Assembly: GCF_902859945.1 (NCBI RefSeq)
Contig: NZ_CADIKL010000016.1
Span: forward strand, 62,001 to 126,000
Origin: Paraburkholderia caffeinitolerans
Lineage (GTDB): Bacteria; Pseudomonadota; Gammaproteobacteria; Burkholderiales; Burkholderiaceae
Direction of reading: 5' to 3'
DNA length: 64,000 nt
The position numbers and the translations under genes are program-made. Shown here piece after piece: positions 25,083 to 34,700 of this stretch (the first letter of the stretch is position 1; each line of letters starts with the position of its first letter). Under the pieces are notes generated by a model that was given only the letters and a program-made list of their open reading frames with translations, made no database searches and was not told where the DNA came from.

Positions 25083-26489
25083 ATGATCGAACTTGAACTG
25101 CAACGCGGCCGCGCCGCTCCCACCACGCTCGTCGAGCAGATCGTGCACGGCTTTTCCAGCGCGATCGAAACGAATGCACTGCGCTCGGGCGCGTTGCTGC
25201 CTTCGGTTCGGCAATTGGCGCAGTCGCATGCGCTGTCCACCTATACGGTGACCGAGGCGTACAACCGGCTCGTCTCGATGGGGCTCGTGGTGGCGCGGCG
25301 CGGCTCGGGCTATCGCGTGGCGCCGCGCGAGGCCGTTCCGCGCGCAAGCGCGGCGGTCTGGCAGCCGCCCATGCTCACCGCCAACTGGCTGCTCTCCGAT
25401 GTGTTCGCCGATCATTCCGTGCCGATCAAGGCGGGCTGCGGCTGGATGCCGAGCGAGTGGATCAACGAGACGGGGCTGCACCACGCTCTGCGCGCGACGA
25501 GCCGCGTGCCCGCAGTGCGGCTGGGCGATTACGGGCACCCCTACGGCTTTGCGCCGCTGCGCGAGCGCATTGCTGTGCAACTGGACCGCCAGGGCCTGCC
25601 GGTGGAGGTCGGCAACGTGCTGCTCACGCAGGGCGCGACCCAGGGGCTCGATCTGATCGTGCGCACTTTGCTGCGCGCGGGCGACACGGTGCTGGTGGAG
25701 GATCCGGGCTACTGCAATTTACTGCAGATCCTCAAGCTTGCCGGGCTCACGGTGCATGGCGTGCCGCGCACGCCGGCCGGGATAGACCTCGAGGTGCTGG
25801 AGCAGCAGGTGGCCGCGCATCGGCCCAAGGCCATTTTCGTGAACACCACGCTGCAAAATCCTACCGGTGCGACATACTCGATGGCGAATGCATTCCGCTT
25901 GCTGCAGATTGCCGAGCGCGAGCGCATGTGGGTGGTCGAAGACGACGTGAGCCGCGAACTCGCGCCACCCGGCGCGCCGCTGCTGGCCGCGATGGAAGGG
26001 CTGCGGCGCGTGGTCTACGTGGGCGGTTTCTCGAAAACGGTGACGCCTTCGCTGCGCTGCGGCTACGTGGTCGCCGAGCGCGATGTGCTGCGCGAGCTCG
26101 CGCGCGCGAAGATGGCGGTGGGGCTCACGTCGTCGGAAACGATCGAGCGCATCGTCGACAAGGTGCTGGTCGAAGGGCGTTACGCGCATCACGTCGAGCT
26201 CGTGAACGAGCGCCTGAAGGTCGCGCATGCGACGCTGGAAGACCGGCTCGACGCGCTGGGTCTGGAGCCGTTCTGTCGCCCGCGTGCGGGGCTGTTCGTG
26301 TGGGTGCGCCTGCCGGTGGAGGCCGCGCGCGCCGGTGCGATCGCCACGGCGGCGCTGGCCGACGGCATCTGGCTCGCGCCCGGCTCCTATTTCCGCGCCG
26401 ATGACGCGGCCAGCGCCTGGTTCCGCTTCAACGCGCCGTATTCGCTCAACGACGCGCTGTGGCGGTTCATCGAGCGGGTGGGCAATTGA
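25083..26489 (+). CDS. MocR-type GntR/aminotransferase regulator
   Basis: A 468-residue fusion of a GntR winged helix (LVEQIVHGFSSAIETNALRSGALLPSVRQLAQSHALSTYTVTEAYNRL) and a class I aminotransferase-like domain with the PLP Lys in YVGGFSKTVTPSLRCGYV. MocR proteins sense PLP or an amino compound. It is divergent from the omega-aminotransferase gene by 208 bp and probably controls it. A GTG 30 bp upstream is an alternative start. The stop codon is followed after one base by the left 43-bp direct repeat of the accessory island; the coding end itself looks intact. Confidence 0.9.
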   Translation: MIELELQRGRAAPTTLVEQIVHGFSSAIETNALRSGALLPSVRQLAQSHALSTYTVTEAYNRLVSMGLVVARRGSGYRVAPREAVPRASAAVWQPPMLTANWLLSDVFADHSVPIKAGCGWMPSEWINETGLHHALRATSRVPAVRLGDYGHPYGFAPLRERIAVQLDRQGLPVEVGNVLLTQGATQGLDLIVRTLLRAGDTVLVEDPGYCNLLQILKLAGLTVHGVPRTPAGIDLEVLEQQVAAHRPKAIFVNTTLQNPTGATYSMANAFRLLQIAERERMWVVEDDVSRELAPPGAPLLAAMEGLRRVVYVGGFSKTVTPSLRCGYVVAERDVLRELARAKMAVGLTSSETIERIVDKVLVEGRYAHHVELVNERLKVAHATLEDRLDALGLEPFCRPRAGLFVWVRLPVEAARAGAIATAALADGIWLAPGSYFRADDAASAWFRFNAPYSLNDALWRFIERVGN

Positions 26490-26532
26490 GGCTAGCCCAA
26501 ATTCCGTCCCGGTTTCAGCGGGAAATTTCCGG
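26490..26532 (+). repeat. Left 43-bp direct repeat of the accessory island
   Basis: This copy starts GGCTAGCCCAAATTCCGTCC and ends GGGAAATTTCCGG. A second copy in the same orientation lies at 38588-38630 with 41 of 43 positions identical. The two bracket the low-GC region with the four-gene operon. The sequence is reminiscent of pieces found beside transposon remnants in related genomes, which I cannot verify here. Confidence 0.8.
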
Positions 26533-26786
26533 CTCGGTGCGGTTGATGACTTGAGCACCCGAAAATGGATCTGTCACGGCGCCTCAACGCCAATTTCATG
26601 GACTGTCCAAAGAAGTAGAGAGGCACCGTCCGGCTTTCTCTGACAGTTCTGCAGATACTGCATTACCGACCTGCTTCTTCGGTTGGCTGGCATCCAGCCT
26701 ATCTTGACCTGAATCAAGCAGCCACCGAAAGGTGGCTGGGTGGATAGGCCTAGAGCGGCCAGCCCTCACGTTGACTGCCTACGCAC
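26533..26786. other. Non-coding stretch with hairpin and palindrome
   Basis: No gene is visible. It contains TTGACCTGAATCAA (26704-26717), close to an FNR/ANR box (one mismatch to TTGAT-N4-ATCAA), and a perfect hairpin AGCCACC-GAAA-GGTGGCT (26720-26737), which lies 50 nt past the small minus-strand ORF and may end its transcript. Confidence 0.4.
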
Positions 26787-26915
26787 TCACTTTTTCTTGG
26801 GATCGTGAGTAGGCAGAGTCGGGTGCTTGGGCTTATTAGGAGGATTCACGTGGTGCCTGCGATCATCTTTGCCGTCCTCTCGTTTGGGCTTCGGGCCGGG
26901 ATTGATGGTGGTCAT
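26787..26915 (-). CDS. Small basic proline-rich ORF
   Basis: A 42-residue frame starting MTTINPGPKPKREDGKDD and ending THDPKKK, with a GGAAAG site before the ATG. It is very rich in Pro, Lys, His and Asp, lacks hydrophobic core residues and would be disordered. A hairpin follows the stop. It lies inside the island but apart from the main operon. Whether it is translated is unknown; the ribosome site and hairpin favour it. Confidence 0.4.
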   Translation of the reverse strand: MTTINPGPKPKREDGKDDRRHHVNPPNKPKHPTLPTHDPKKK

Positions 26916-27379
26916 ATTTCACTTTCCTTTCAGTTTGGGATGCCAACGGTTTAGTGAACCACGACGGATATCGTGGTGGCCGACTCATTCAAGCTGATTC
27001 GGCAACTCAGCAGCATCACAGAGTTGCCGCTAGCAGTTTGCCGCAGCTTCATCCGGCGGCATAGATAAGATTAAATGGTAATTGCATATCGTCGCGTGCG
27101 TGTTCGCGATGGTGGGTTTTGTGTAGTGACTTCGCGATGCTAACTATTAATTAAATAGCTTTCGTTAAGGGACGGGGCTCCGTCCTCGCTCATGCATGGA
27201 TATTTATATATGCAATTAGCATGAGTTGAGGCAGTGTCGTAATTCTTCGAAACGCTGAATTTACAACTCAATTCAGCGTTTCGGCAGCAAATGCGCGAGA
27301 CGTTATCCATGCGTTTACCTTGGCTATCATCGGTGGGGTGCCAGCCGTTCGAGTGGTCGCCAAGTCGTCAGTTCCGTGG
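26916..27379. other. AT-rich non-coding stretch past the island operon
   Basis: A low-GC region between the last operon gene and the small ORF. It contains several small hairpins (GGACGG-GGCT-CCGTCC at 27170-27185; the large one at 27248-27283 is listed separately). One short plus-strand frame overlaps the operon end but has no ribosome site. Confidence 0.45.
27248..27283. terminator. Strong hairpin downstream of the island operon
   Basis: A perfect 14-bp stem (CGAAACGCTGAATT and its complement) with an 8-nt loop lies about 100 nt past the stop codon of the last operon gene on the minus strand. There is no T run after it. It is placed like a transcription terminator or 3'-end stabiliser. Confidence 0.55.
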
Positions 27380-28726
27380 CTAAAGGCCCTGACGTGTATT
27401 TCGTTGATTCAAATCGGCCTGTTCGTGCGCGCTATCGTCAGCTATCTTCAGCGGTACCTGTCCGACACCCATTGCGCGTTCAATCAGCAGATTGTCGCCG
27501 TGTTCTGCGAGGAGGGCTTGAAGTTTGCCGAAGTCACCACACCAGATAGTCTCGACATCCTTGTCGCGAGTCGCGTCGCGGTTCGCAGTCAGGGCAACTG
27601 CGCGGACCTGTAGCCTGCTTGCTTGCGCCTGTCCGCCGACTTCGACTCCGTAGTCGGGCAGCGAGGGCTTCTTGACGACAACGCGCCCCTCATTGGCCCA
27701 AGCGGTTGACATGCCTTCGTGGACTTCATAGCCCAGCCGCGACAGGCCTTGAAGAATGGCCGCCCGACGCGCCTGTGCGGCTTCACGTTGTTGCTCAGCG
27801 ACGATTGCATTCTTGCAGTCTTCTAGTAGCGCGGCGACTGCCTCGACAGACGGTAGATCGTCACAATGCTGGATTCTCGCGAGGACCGCCTTCGCTTCAT
27901 CGCTATCGTGCGTGCGGAGCTCCGCAGCCAGTTCTTGAAGTTCCTCGAGCACAGCGAGGCGTTTGCGTGAGCGCGAGACCGCATCGGACAGGTCCAGAAT
28001 CAAGCTATCCAGCAGGATATTGCGCCGGGCCTCGACGGGTTCGGCCTCGATGACGCCCAGACGCGATCTGAACGCCGCAGTTTCCTCAGCAGCGAGGAAT
28101 ACATACGCTTCCGCGATCTGCCTGTCGACGCGAGCCAATTGAGGCGGAATGGCGGTCTGCGCGGCTTTCCAGCTCTCAACGCTTTGTACCTTTTGGTCGC
28201 CGAGTAAGCGGCTTGCGAGTTGTCGCTGTGCTTCACTGACTTCACGAGGTCCGCCGGTGGGGATCAGGGCGAATGCGCGCGTGAGGAGGGCATCTGCATT
28301 GGCAAACTCTCCGCCGTTTGCGATTTGCGTCAGCTGCGACTCCAGGTCCGCAGGGACGTCCACATTTTTTGACTTCAGCGAGTGAAGAAGCGTGCTCGCA
28401 CTGTCCCGGCCTTGCCGTCGACGCTTCTGGGCCTGCTCAGCTTTGTCGACCGCGAGCATTCGCCGACGCTCAAGGTCGGCGTGAAGGAACGCGATTTCCT
28501 CAGGTACACGCTTTTGCAGGTCGAGATACGCTTCGGTCGCGATCAGTGCCGCGAGCGCTTGCCGACGCGCATGCGTCGCATCGATTTCGGATTGCGCAAG
28601 TTCTCCGATGCGCTTGCCGGCTCTGGTCCACGCCGAAATTGCCTGATCAAGGCGCTGCAGATGGCCTTCGCATATCGCGAGAATTTCCTCGCGAGTCACG
28701 ATTCGCACGACTTTCGGGCCGCTCAT
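27380..28726 (-). CDS. Helical/coiled-coil protein of the island operon (MSGPKVV type)
   Basis: A 448-residue protein, mostly alpha-helical with charged heptad-like stretches (EEIAFLHADLERRRMLAVDKAEQAQKRR in outline, and repeated ELxxLxxEL segments), then a short C-terminal beta-rich part (GRVVVKKPSLPDYGVEVGG). The N-terminal MSGPKVVRIVTREEI is strikingly sharp, like the conserved start of uncharacterised proteins near AAA+ or kinase genes; I know no function for it. The ATG overlaps the stop of the giant helicase gene (ATGA), so the two are made together. It is a likely structural, adaptor or substrate subunit of the system. Confidence 0.8.
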   Translation of the reverse strand: MSGPKVVRIVTREEILAICEGHLQRLDQAISAWTRAGKRIGELAQSEIDATHARRQALAALIATEAYLDLQKRVPEEIAFLHADLERRRMLAVDKAEQAQKRRRQGRDSASTLLHSLKSKNVDVPADLESQLTQIANGGEFANADALLTRAFALIPTGGPREVSEAQRQLASRLLGDQKVQSVESWKAAQTAIPPQLARVDRQIAEAYVFLAAEETAAFRSRLGVIEAEPVEARRNILLDSLILDLSDAVSRSRKRLAVLEELQELAAELRTHDSDEAKAVLARIQHCDDLPSVEAVAALLEDCKNAIVAEQQREAAQARRAAILQGLSRLGYEVHEGMSTAWANEGRVVVKKPSLPDYGVEVGGQAQASRLQVRAVALTANRDATRDKDVETIWCGDFGKLQALLAEHGDNLLIERAMGVGQVPLKIADDSAHEQADLNQRNTRQGL

Positions 28727-31700
28727 GCTGTGACCTCCATGGCCAGTGCAGATTCCACTGCCGCCTTGAGGCGGGCTCGTTCGACTTCCGGGTCGTGATA
28801 CCAGGATTGCGACGACACGCGATGAAGCGTGGGAATCGCGCGGCTAAGAACCGATGGGCGCCAGATTTCCCGAGCTCGGGCATGGCGCAGCAGTGGGTGG
28901 CGCGGCGCATCACATTCGATGCCGATGGCGTACAGCCCGGTTTCCGGATTCGCAATGGCGAAGTCCAGTCCGAAGGCGTCACCTTCCTGAGCCGGCACCG
29001 GGGAGAGGCCAAGGCTGCGGAGAAACGCCAGCACATCGCTCGCGAACCCGTCGGGTGCGCCATCCTGTTGGATTTTGGCGTGCGCCCGCTCGCTCGTCAT
29101 GCGCCCGAGCAACGCACGCCCGGTCTGTAGTTCGCCATTCGACATGGCGCGCGCATATTCCATATAGCCTTGAAGATAGTCACGCGGAATCGCCGGCTTA
29201 CGCTGGGTGTTCAGCATGTCGGAGATGTCGCGAATCGGCATCGAGGTCACGAGGACCACCTTCTTGCGTGCTCGAGTCACGGCCACGTTCAGGCGGCGTT
29301 CACCGCCTTTCTGCCCGAGTACGCCAAAGGCGCGACGGAATGCACCTTGTCCATTTCGACCGAACGTGGTCGAGAACACAATGACGTCGCGCTCGTCACC
29401 TTGGACATTCTCGACGTTCTTGACGAAGACAGACATGTCCTCGCCGCTATCCAAACGGTCGCTTTCCTCACGGTATGCGGTGCGGAATGTCTCGTCAGTC
29501 TCGGCGCGCAACTCGAGTCGCTCCTCAATAAGGTCGGCCTGCTTGCGGTTGAATGTCACGACGCCGATGGACGGGCGCTCTGCATACGGTAGTTGCCAAA
29601 TTTCGGCGAGGTAATCGACGACGCGGTCTGCTTCATCCGGGTTCGTTTGCTGCTCGTAAAGTCCATTGACCTGAATGAGTTCAATCGGCTTGACCTCGCG
29701 CACGGTCGCATCCGGGTGACGAACAGGCACGCTGAGATTGTTCTCATAGAACGCGGAATTCGAGTAGCCGATGAGCTCGCGATAGGCCGAGCGATAGTGG
29801 ATTTGCAGCGTCGAGGCCGGCAACGCCGTGCGCGCCAGTTGCAGAAGGTCAGGGCAGTCTTTGATTTCGCGGCGATTCCACGTGTCTTCGAAGAGTTCGC
29901 GCTCTTCTTCGGTTGCGTCTTCGTCGGGCTGATCGCCGTCGTAGACCTCCGCCTCATCGCTGTCCGTTCTTCCCGAGAAAAACGCTGTGGGCGGCATCTG
30001 CTTTTCGTCGCCGCTGACAACGGACAGGGTGCCTCGGAACAACGTCGGAATTGCGTACTCGACGGGCATCTGCGACGCCTCGTCGTAGACAACGGAATCG
30101 AACAGGTTGGACTTCAGCGGGAGCACGCGGCTCGCGACATCGGGATTCATCAGCCACACCGGGCGTAAAGCCATCAGACCGAGCCCGGCGCCCATCTCGA
30201 TGAATTCCCGCAAGCGCCGCGAGCGCCGGCCAGTCAGGCGCGTCACGTCGTCCCAGTCTCTATGCGAGCCGAGCCGGTTGCGCTCGATGCCATTGCGAAG
30301 GACTTCGCGATTGAGCCGGCGCATCTCTTCATCGGCGGCCGCGAGCGCAGTAATCTTGGTCGAAATTTCCGTCTGGTCCAGCAGCAGTTCCGGCGTTTCC
30401 TGCTCCATCCGCCGCTTCCAGCCCAGGCGCGCTTCGCGATTGATCATCCGGCGGACTTCCCAGTCGAGATCCTCAGGCGGAACGCCGGCGAGCATCGCCT
30501 CGTGAGTGCGCATTAAGGCAAAGACTTCGAGTGCTTCAAGCGTGACGTGCTTCGAGCGCGTCCTGAACTGCTGATAGGCAGCTAGCGTCGGCAACGCATC
30601 GAGGATGCGATTGAGCGGTGCCTGGTAGCTGATGTTCTCCGCGATGGCGCGCCGGCAGGCATCGGCGAGTTCGCCCGAAATCCATTCATCAAGTAACTGG
30701 AGCGCTTGAAGGCTGTGCTGGCGCGCGTGGTGGCGCACGAACGCCGTTTCAAAGCCGTCGAGCAACTGCTCCACCGGTGCGCGATCACCAGTAAGTACCG
30801 CCGAATCGAACTCGTCGCCGCGCGGGGCGATGGCGAGGTGTTGCGCAAGCTCCCGAACTTCTTCGAGTTGGCGAAGGCGCGTCAAGCACTCGTCGGACAG
30901 CGCAGGGCCGCACGTCGGATCGACCGTGTCCAGGTGCAGGGCGCGGCTGATGGCATCCAGCGCCAGGCGTTTTGGTCGCCAGTTGAGTTCAAGGCGGGCA
31001 GCGGCAAGCAGCTTGACCAATGTTTCGTCTGTGGCCGGTGCGCCGCAACTAGCCGCGAACTTCATCAGCTTGCCGCGACGGACATAGGTGGCAGGGTTCA
31101 GGCGACTGAAAAAGGTTGGTGCTTTCGTGGCCAGTGTGGCGCGCGATTCGATTTCACGCAGTTCGGCTTCCGGTGCGCGGGCGAGGGCCGGTGAAAGCTG
31201 ACTATCGAAGGCTGTCCCGTCAACCGCAAGTAGCGCGCGATGCAGCTCTTTCAGGCCGGTGTAATGACGATGACCTTCTGCGTCGGCACTGTCCGCCGGA
31301 CGGAAAAGCGGCAGCCATTTAGCCAGGCGTTTGCGTTGCGTGTCGTCGAGGGCGACAAGGCGACTGGCATTCGCGTCGAGCCACGCGCGATACGGCGCAG
31401 GGTCATAGACGTCGAAACGGGCCGGATGTGCTGCCAGCGTTTCGATGCGCAGGCGCTCCGCTTCACAGAGCGCGACGAAGATGGTGTTGAATTCTTCGAT
31501 TGTCGCCCGATCGGTTGCGAACGACTTCAACTGCGCGAGCGCGCTGCCCTCAAATTTTGCTGGGAGCCAGTAGCGGGCGAGTGGCGCGCATTGCTCTTCA
31601 AGCGTGGTGAGCGCGGAGATATCGAGTGCGGAGAGCTTTGTGCGCAACTGAGGCACGCTGACCGGCGGCTCTCCGGCCTCCAGCTTGATCAGTTCGCCCA

Positions 31701-34700
31701 GCAGGACGCGATAGCTCAGCCCTGTCGATTCATCGACCCGATGGATGGCCTCGTGCTGGCGGTCCAGTTCGCCCTCCAGCGTCTCGATCCGCGCCGCCAT
31801 ACGCTCGCGTTGACGCACCCAGCCGTTGTCGAAATTCGAGCCACGGAAAATTGCGTCGAGTTGCTCGCGCACGGCGCGGATTGTCGGTTCGCGGTCCTTG
31901 TTGACGTCGTTGACCATGACGATGCGGTCGCCCAGTCCTTCGGCGACAAGACGCTTATGCACGACCTCCAGCGCCGCATGTTTCTGGCAGACGATCAGCA
32001 GGCTTTTTCCACGTCCAATCGCATCCGAGACCATGTTGACAATGGTCTGTGACTTGCCGGTTCCGGGCGGCCCTTCGACCAGCAGACCGGGTCCCTGTCG
32101 TGCCTGCAGCACGGCAGATTCCTGCGAGGGGTCGCTCGCAACCGTCAGGAAGCGCTCGAGTTCCGTGCCTGCCACTTCGGATTGCTCGTAGGCCGATTTG
32201 TCTTTCAGACGGAGCATCGACTCAAGAGCGGTCCCCGATGGCGACAACACCTTGAGCTGGCGCAAATCCTCGCCAATAGCCTGTCCGATGAACGTGACGT
32301 GGAAAAGCACACCCGAGCAGGCGAGACGCATCTCACCCACAGGCACCTCCACACCAGGCGAAGGCAGGGTGCTTACCTGCCGACGCTCCGCGTTGGCAAG
32401 CATGCCGAACGCGTCCATGACGTCAGCGGCCTTGAGTGCGGAGCGGCCCAGTACATCATCGGCTACCGCACGCCAGGCCTTGATTGCGTCGCGTCCCAGC
32501 AGTCCTTCGAGGGCGGGGTTCAGGCGGACTTCTTCCCGCTCCCCATCGAAGGCGAGCGCTACCTGGCCGCGCGTCCCAAGCTCCATCAGCAGTTTGACAG
32601 GCCACAGCAACACCGGAGCAATGCGCGGTCGCGTGTTGCTCCGCGTGTCCTTGTAGACGAGAAACGGGAAGCCGAGATAGAGGCCGTCGATACCCGTATC
32701 TCGTTTGTAGAGGGAGGTCTGACGGTAAAGCGCGTTGAGCCTGCCTTCGAGCGTTACGTTGGCGCCGAAGATTGCCGGGTCGATGGACACCGCCTGCACA
32801 TTGCGCTGTACCAGGTGCTCTATGAGTGCCGTGCTCGAATGGCGTTCGCCATGCAGCTCATGTACGTCAACGCGACCGGTCGTCTTGCCGATCGTCATGC
32901 GCACGAGCGGGCCGCGCATGACGGCGGTTGCCACCTTCTTCTCGAAGAAGTCGAGAATCTGGGAAACATACTGCTGTTTCTGAGGCTCAAGCCATTGTTC
33001 CGCCGGCACCGACAGTAGGACGATGGCCTCGTGCAGCGCCAGTCGCCGTTCCAGCCGGAACTGTTCGGCCCATTCGTCAATCGTTTGATTCCCGGTGCGC
33101 GAGAAGCCTTCGATACGCTCGTCAATCTTGCGGAAAAGCTCGATGCGCGACAGCGCCAACTCGGCTCGGGCTGCTTCGTGGTCAAAGGCAAGAATCTGTT
33201 CACGTTGTGCGAGATTCGACGCCTGGTCGAGAATCTCTTCGACCGAACGGAATTGACTGATGGCGGCGCTGAGAAGAACGATAAGGTCTTCTTCGCTGAT
33301 CACGCGCCTTTCCGACAGCGAAAGCAGCCCCGGATGAGTCGAATCCGGGAAGAGCAGGCGCTTTTCCTCCCATTGAGCCGCCAGACGTGCGCGGGACGTC
33401 GACAGCATGCTGACACGGGCTGTGTCTTCGTCGAGTTCGATGCTGTGATTGTGGGCACGCTGTCGGACTTCCTCGGCACGAGCACGCAGACGGGATAGCC
33501 AGGTCTCCGTCTCAAGCCGGTCAAGGAAAGTCGGTACCGAACCGGTAATCAGGTCGTAGCCTTCGAGTGGGTTCTGCAACAACCAACCTGGCGTGACGAT
33601 TTCGCCCCGGATGATCAGCGGCATCTCGGAATTGAGCAGCTTCAACGCAATCATAAGACGGCAGTCTTCGTCCGCCTCTTCGAGTCGCGTTGCCTGCCGG
33701 AGCCCAGCGAGCGTTTTGGCACTGACGCCGGCTTGTTCGGCCCAGGTGACGAGTGCGCCACGGCTCAGATGCTCACGTGCTTCTTCCCAATTTTCTCGTT
33801 CGGCGGCGGCGAGAGCAAAGACAGTCGGCTTATGGTATTGCTTCGCGCCGAGTGCGATGCTCGCGCCTTCAGGCGTGTCGGATTCCAACGTAGCCGCTGA
33901 AGGAGCATCAACCGGTTCTCCGTTGAGCCATGCTTTGACCTGCGCCCATTGCCAGCGCTGGTGACGATCGCGCGCCAACAGGCCACGTAACAGCAGATGC
34001 AGTGACGGGTCGATGTCGTCCGGCAGGCTGACGCCGTTGGACAGGACATGAATCAGGAACGCATGTGGGTTGATGCCTTCAAAGCAGCGACCTTCAGTCA
34101 ACTGCTCGAGCAGAATCATCCCGAGACTCCACCAATCGGAGGCGGCTGCAACGCCTCCAGCGATGGCTTCGGGAGCCATGTATCGCGTGGTTTCCAGCGG
34201 CGAGACAATGTCTAGATCAAACTCGGACAAGCGGGCCGAGCCGAATCCGCTGATCACAAGGTCGAGCGGTTCGCGGCTGCGAACGAGCAGGGTGCCGGGA
34301 CGCAAGTCTCGATGGCGCAGGCCTGCCTCCGAGAACGAATGCAGAGCCTGCCCTAGTTCGTCGACCACATGGCGAATCGTCGCTGGGTCGCGTACGGCGA
34401 TGCCCACGTCAGCGAGCGTACCGCCGCTGAGCTCTTCGGCGACTTCGTACGCGCGTCCATCCCAGCGGCCCGTGGCAATGATTTCCGGCACGTGCTCGCG
34501 CGGTAGGCGTTTGACCACGTCGTAGACAGACGGGTCGGGCTCAGCGCCTTGGCGGTAGAGCGTCAAGACGGCTTGGCGATTGGTATCGCAATGCTGGGCG
34601 ATGTAGCGCTCTCGCACGCCGTCGGTGCTGGAAATCTGACGCAGCAAACGCCACCCTTCGATTTGCGTCTCAGTGGCTGGCGGCGTCCGCTCGCCGACTT

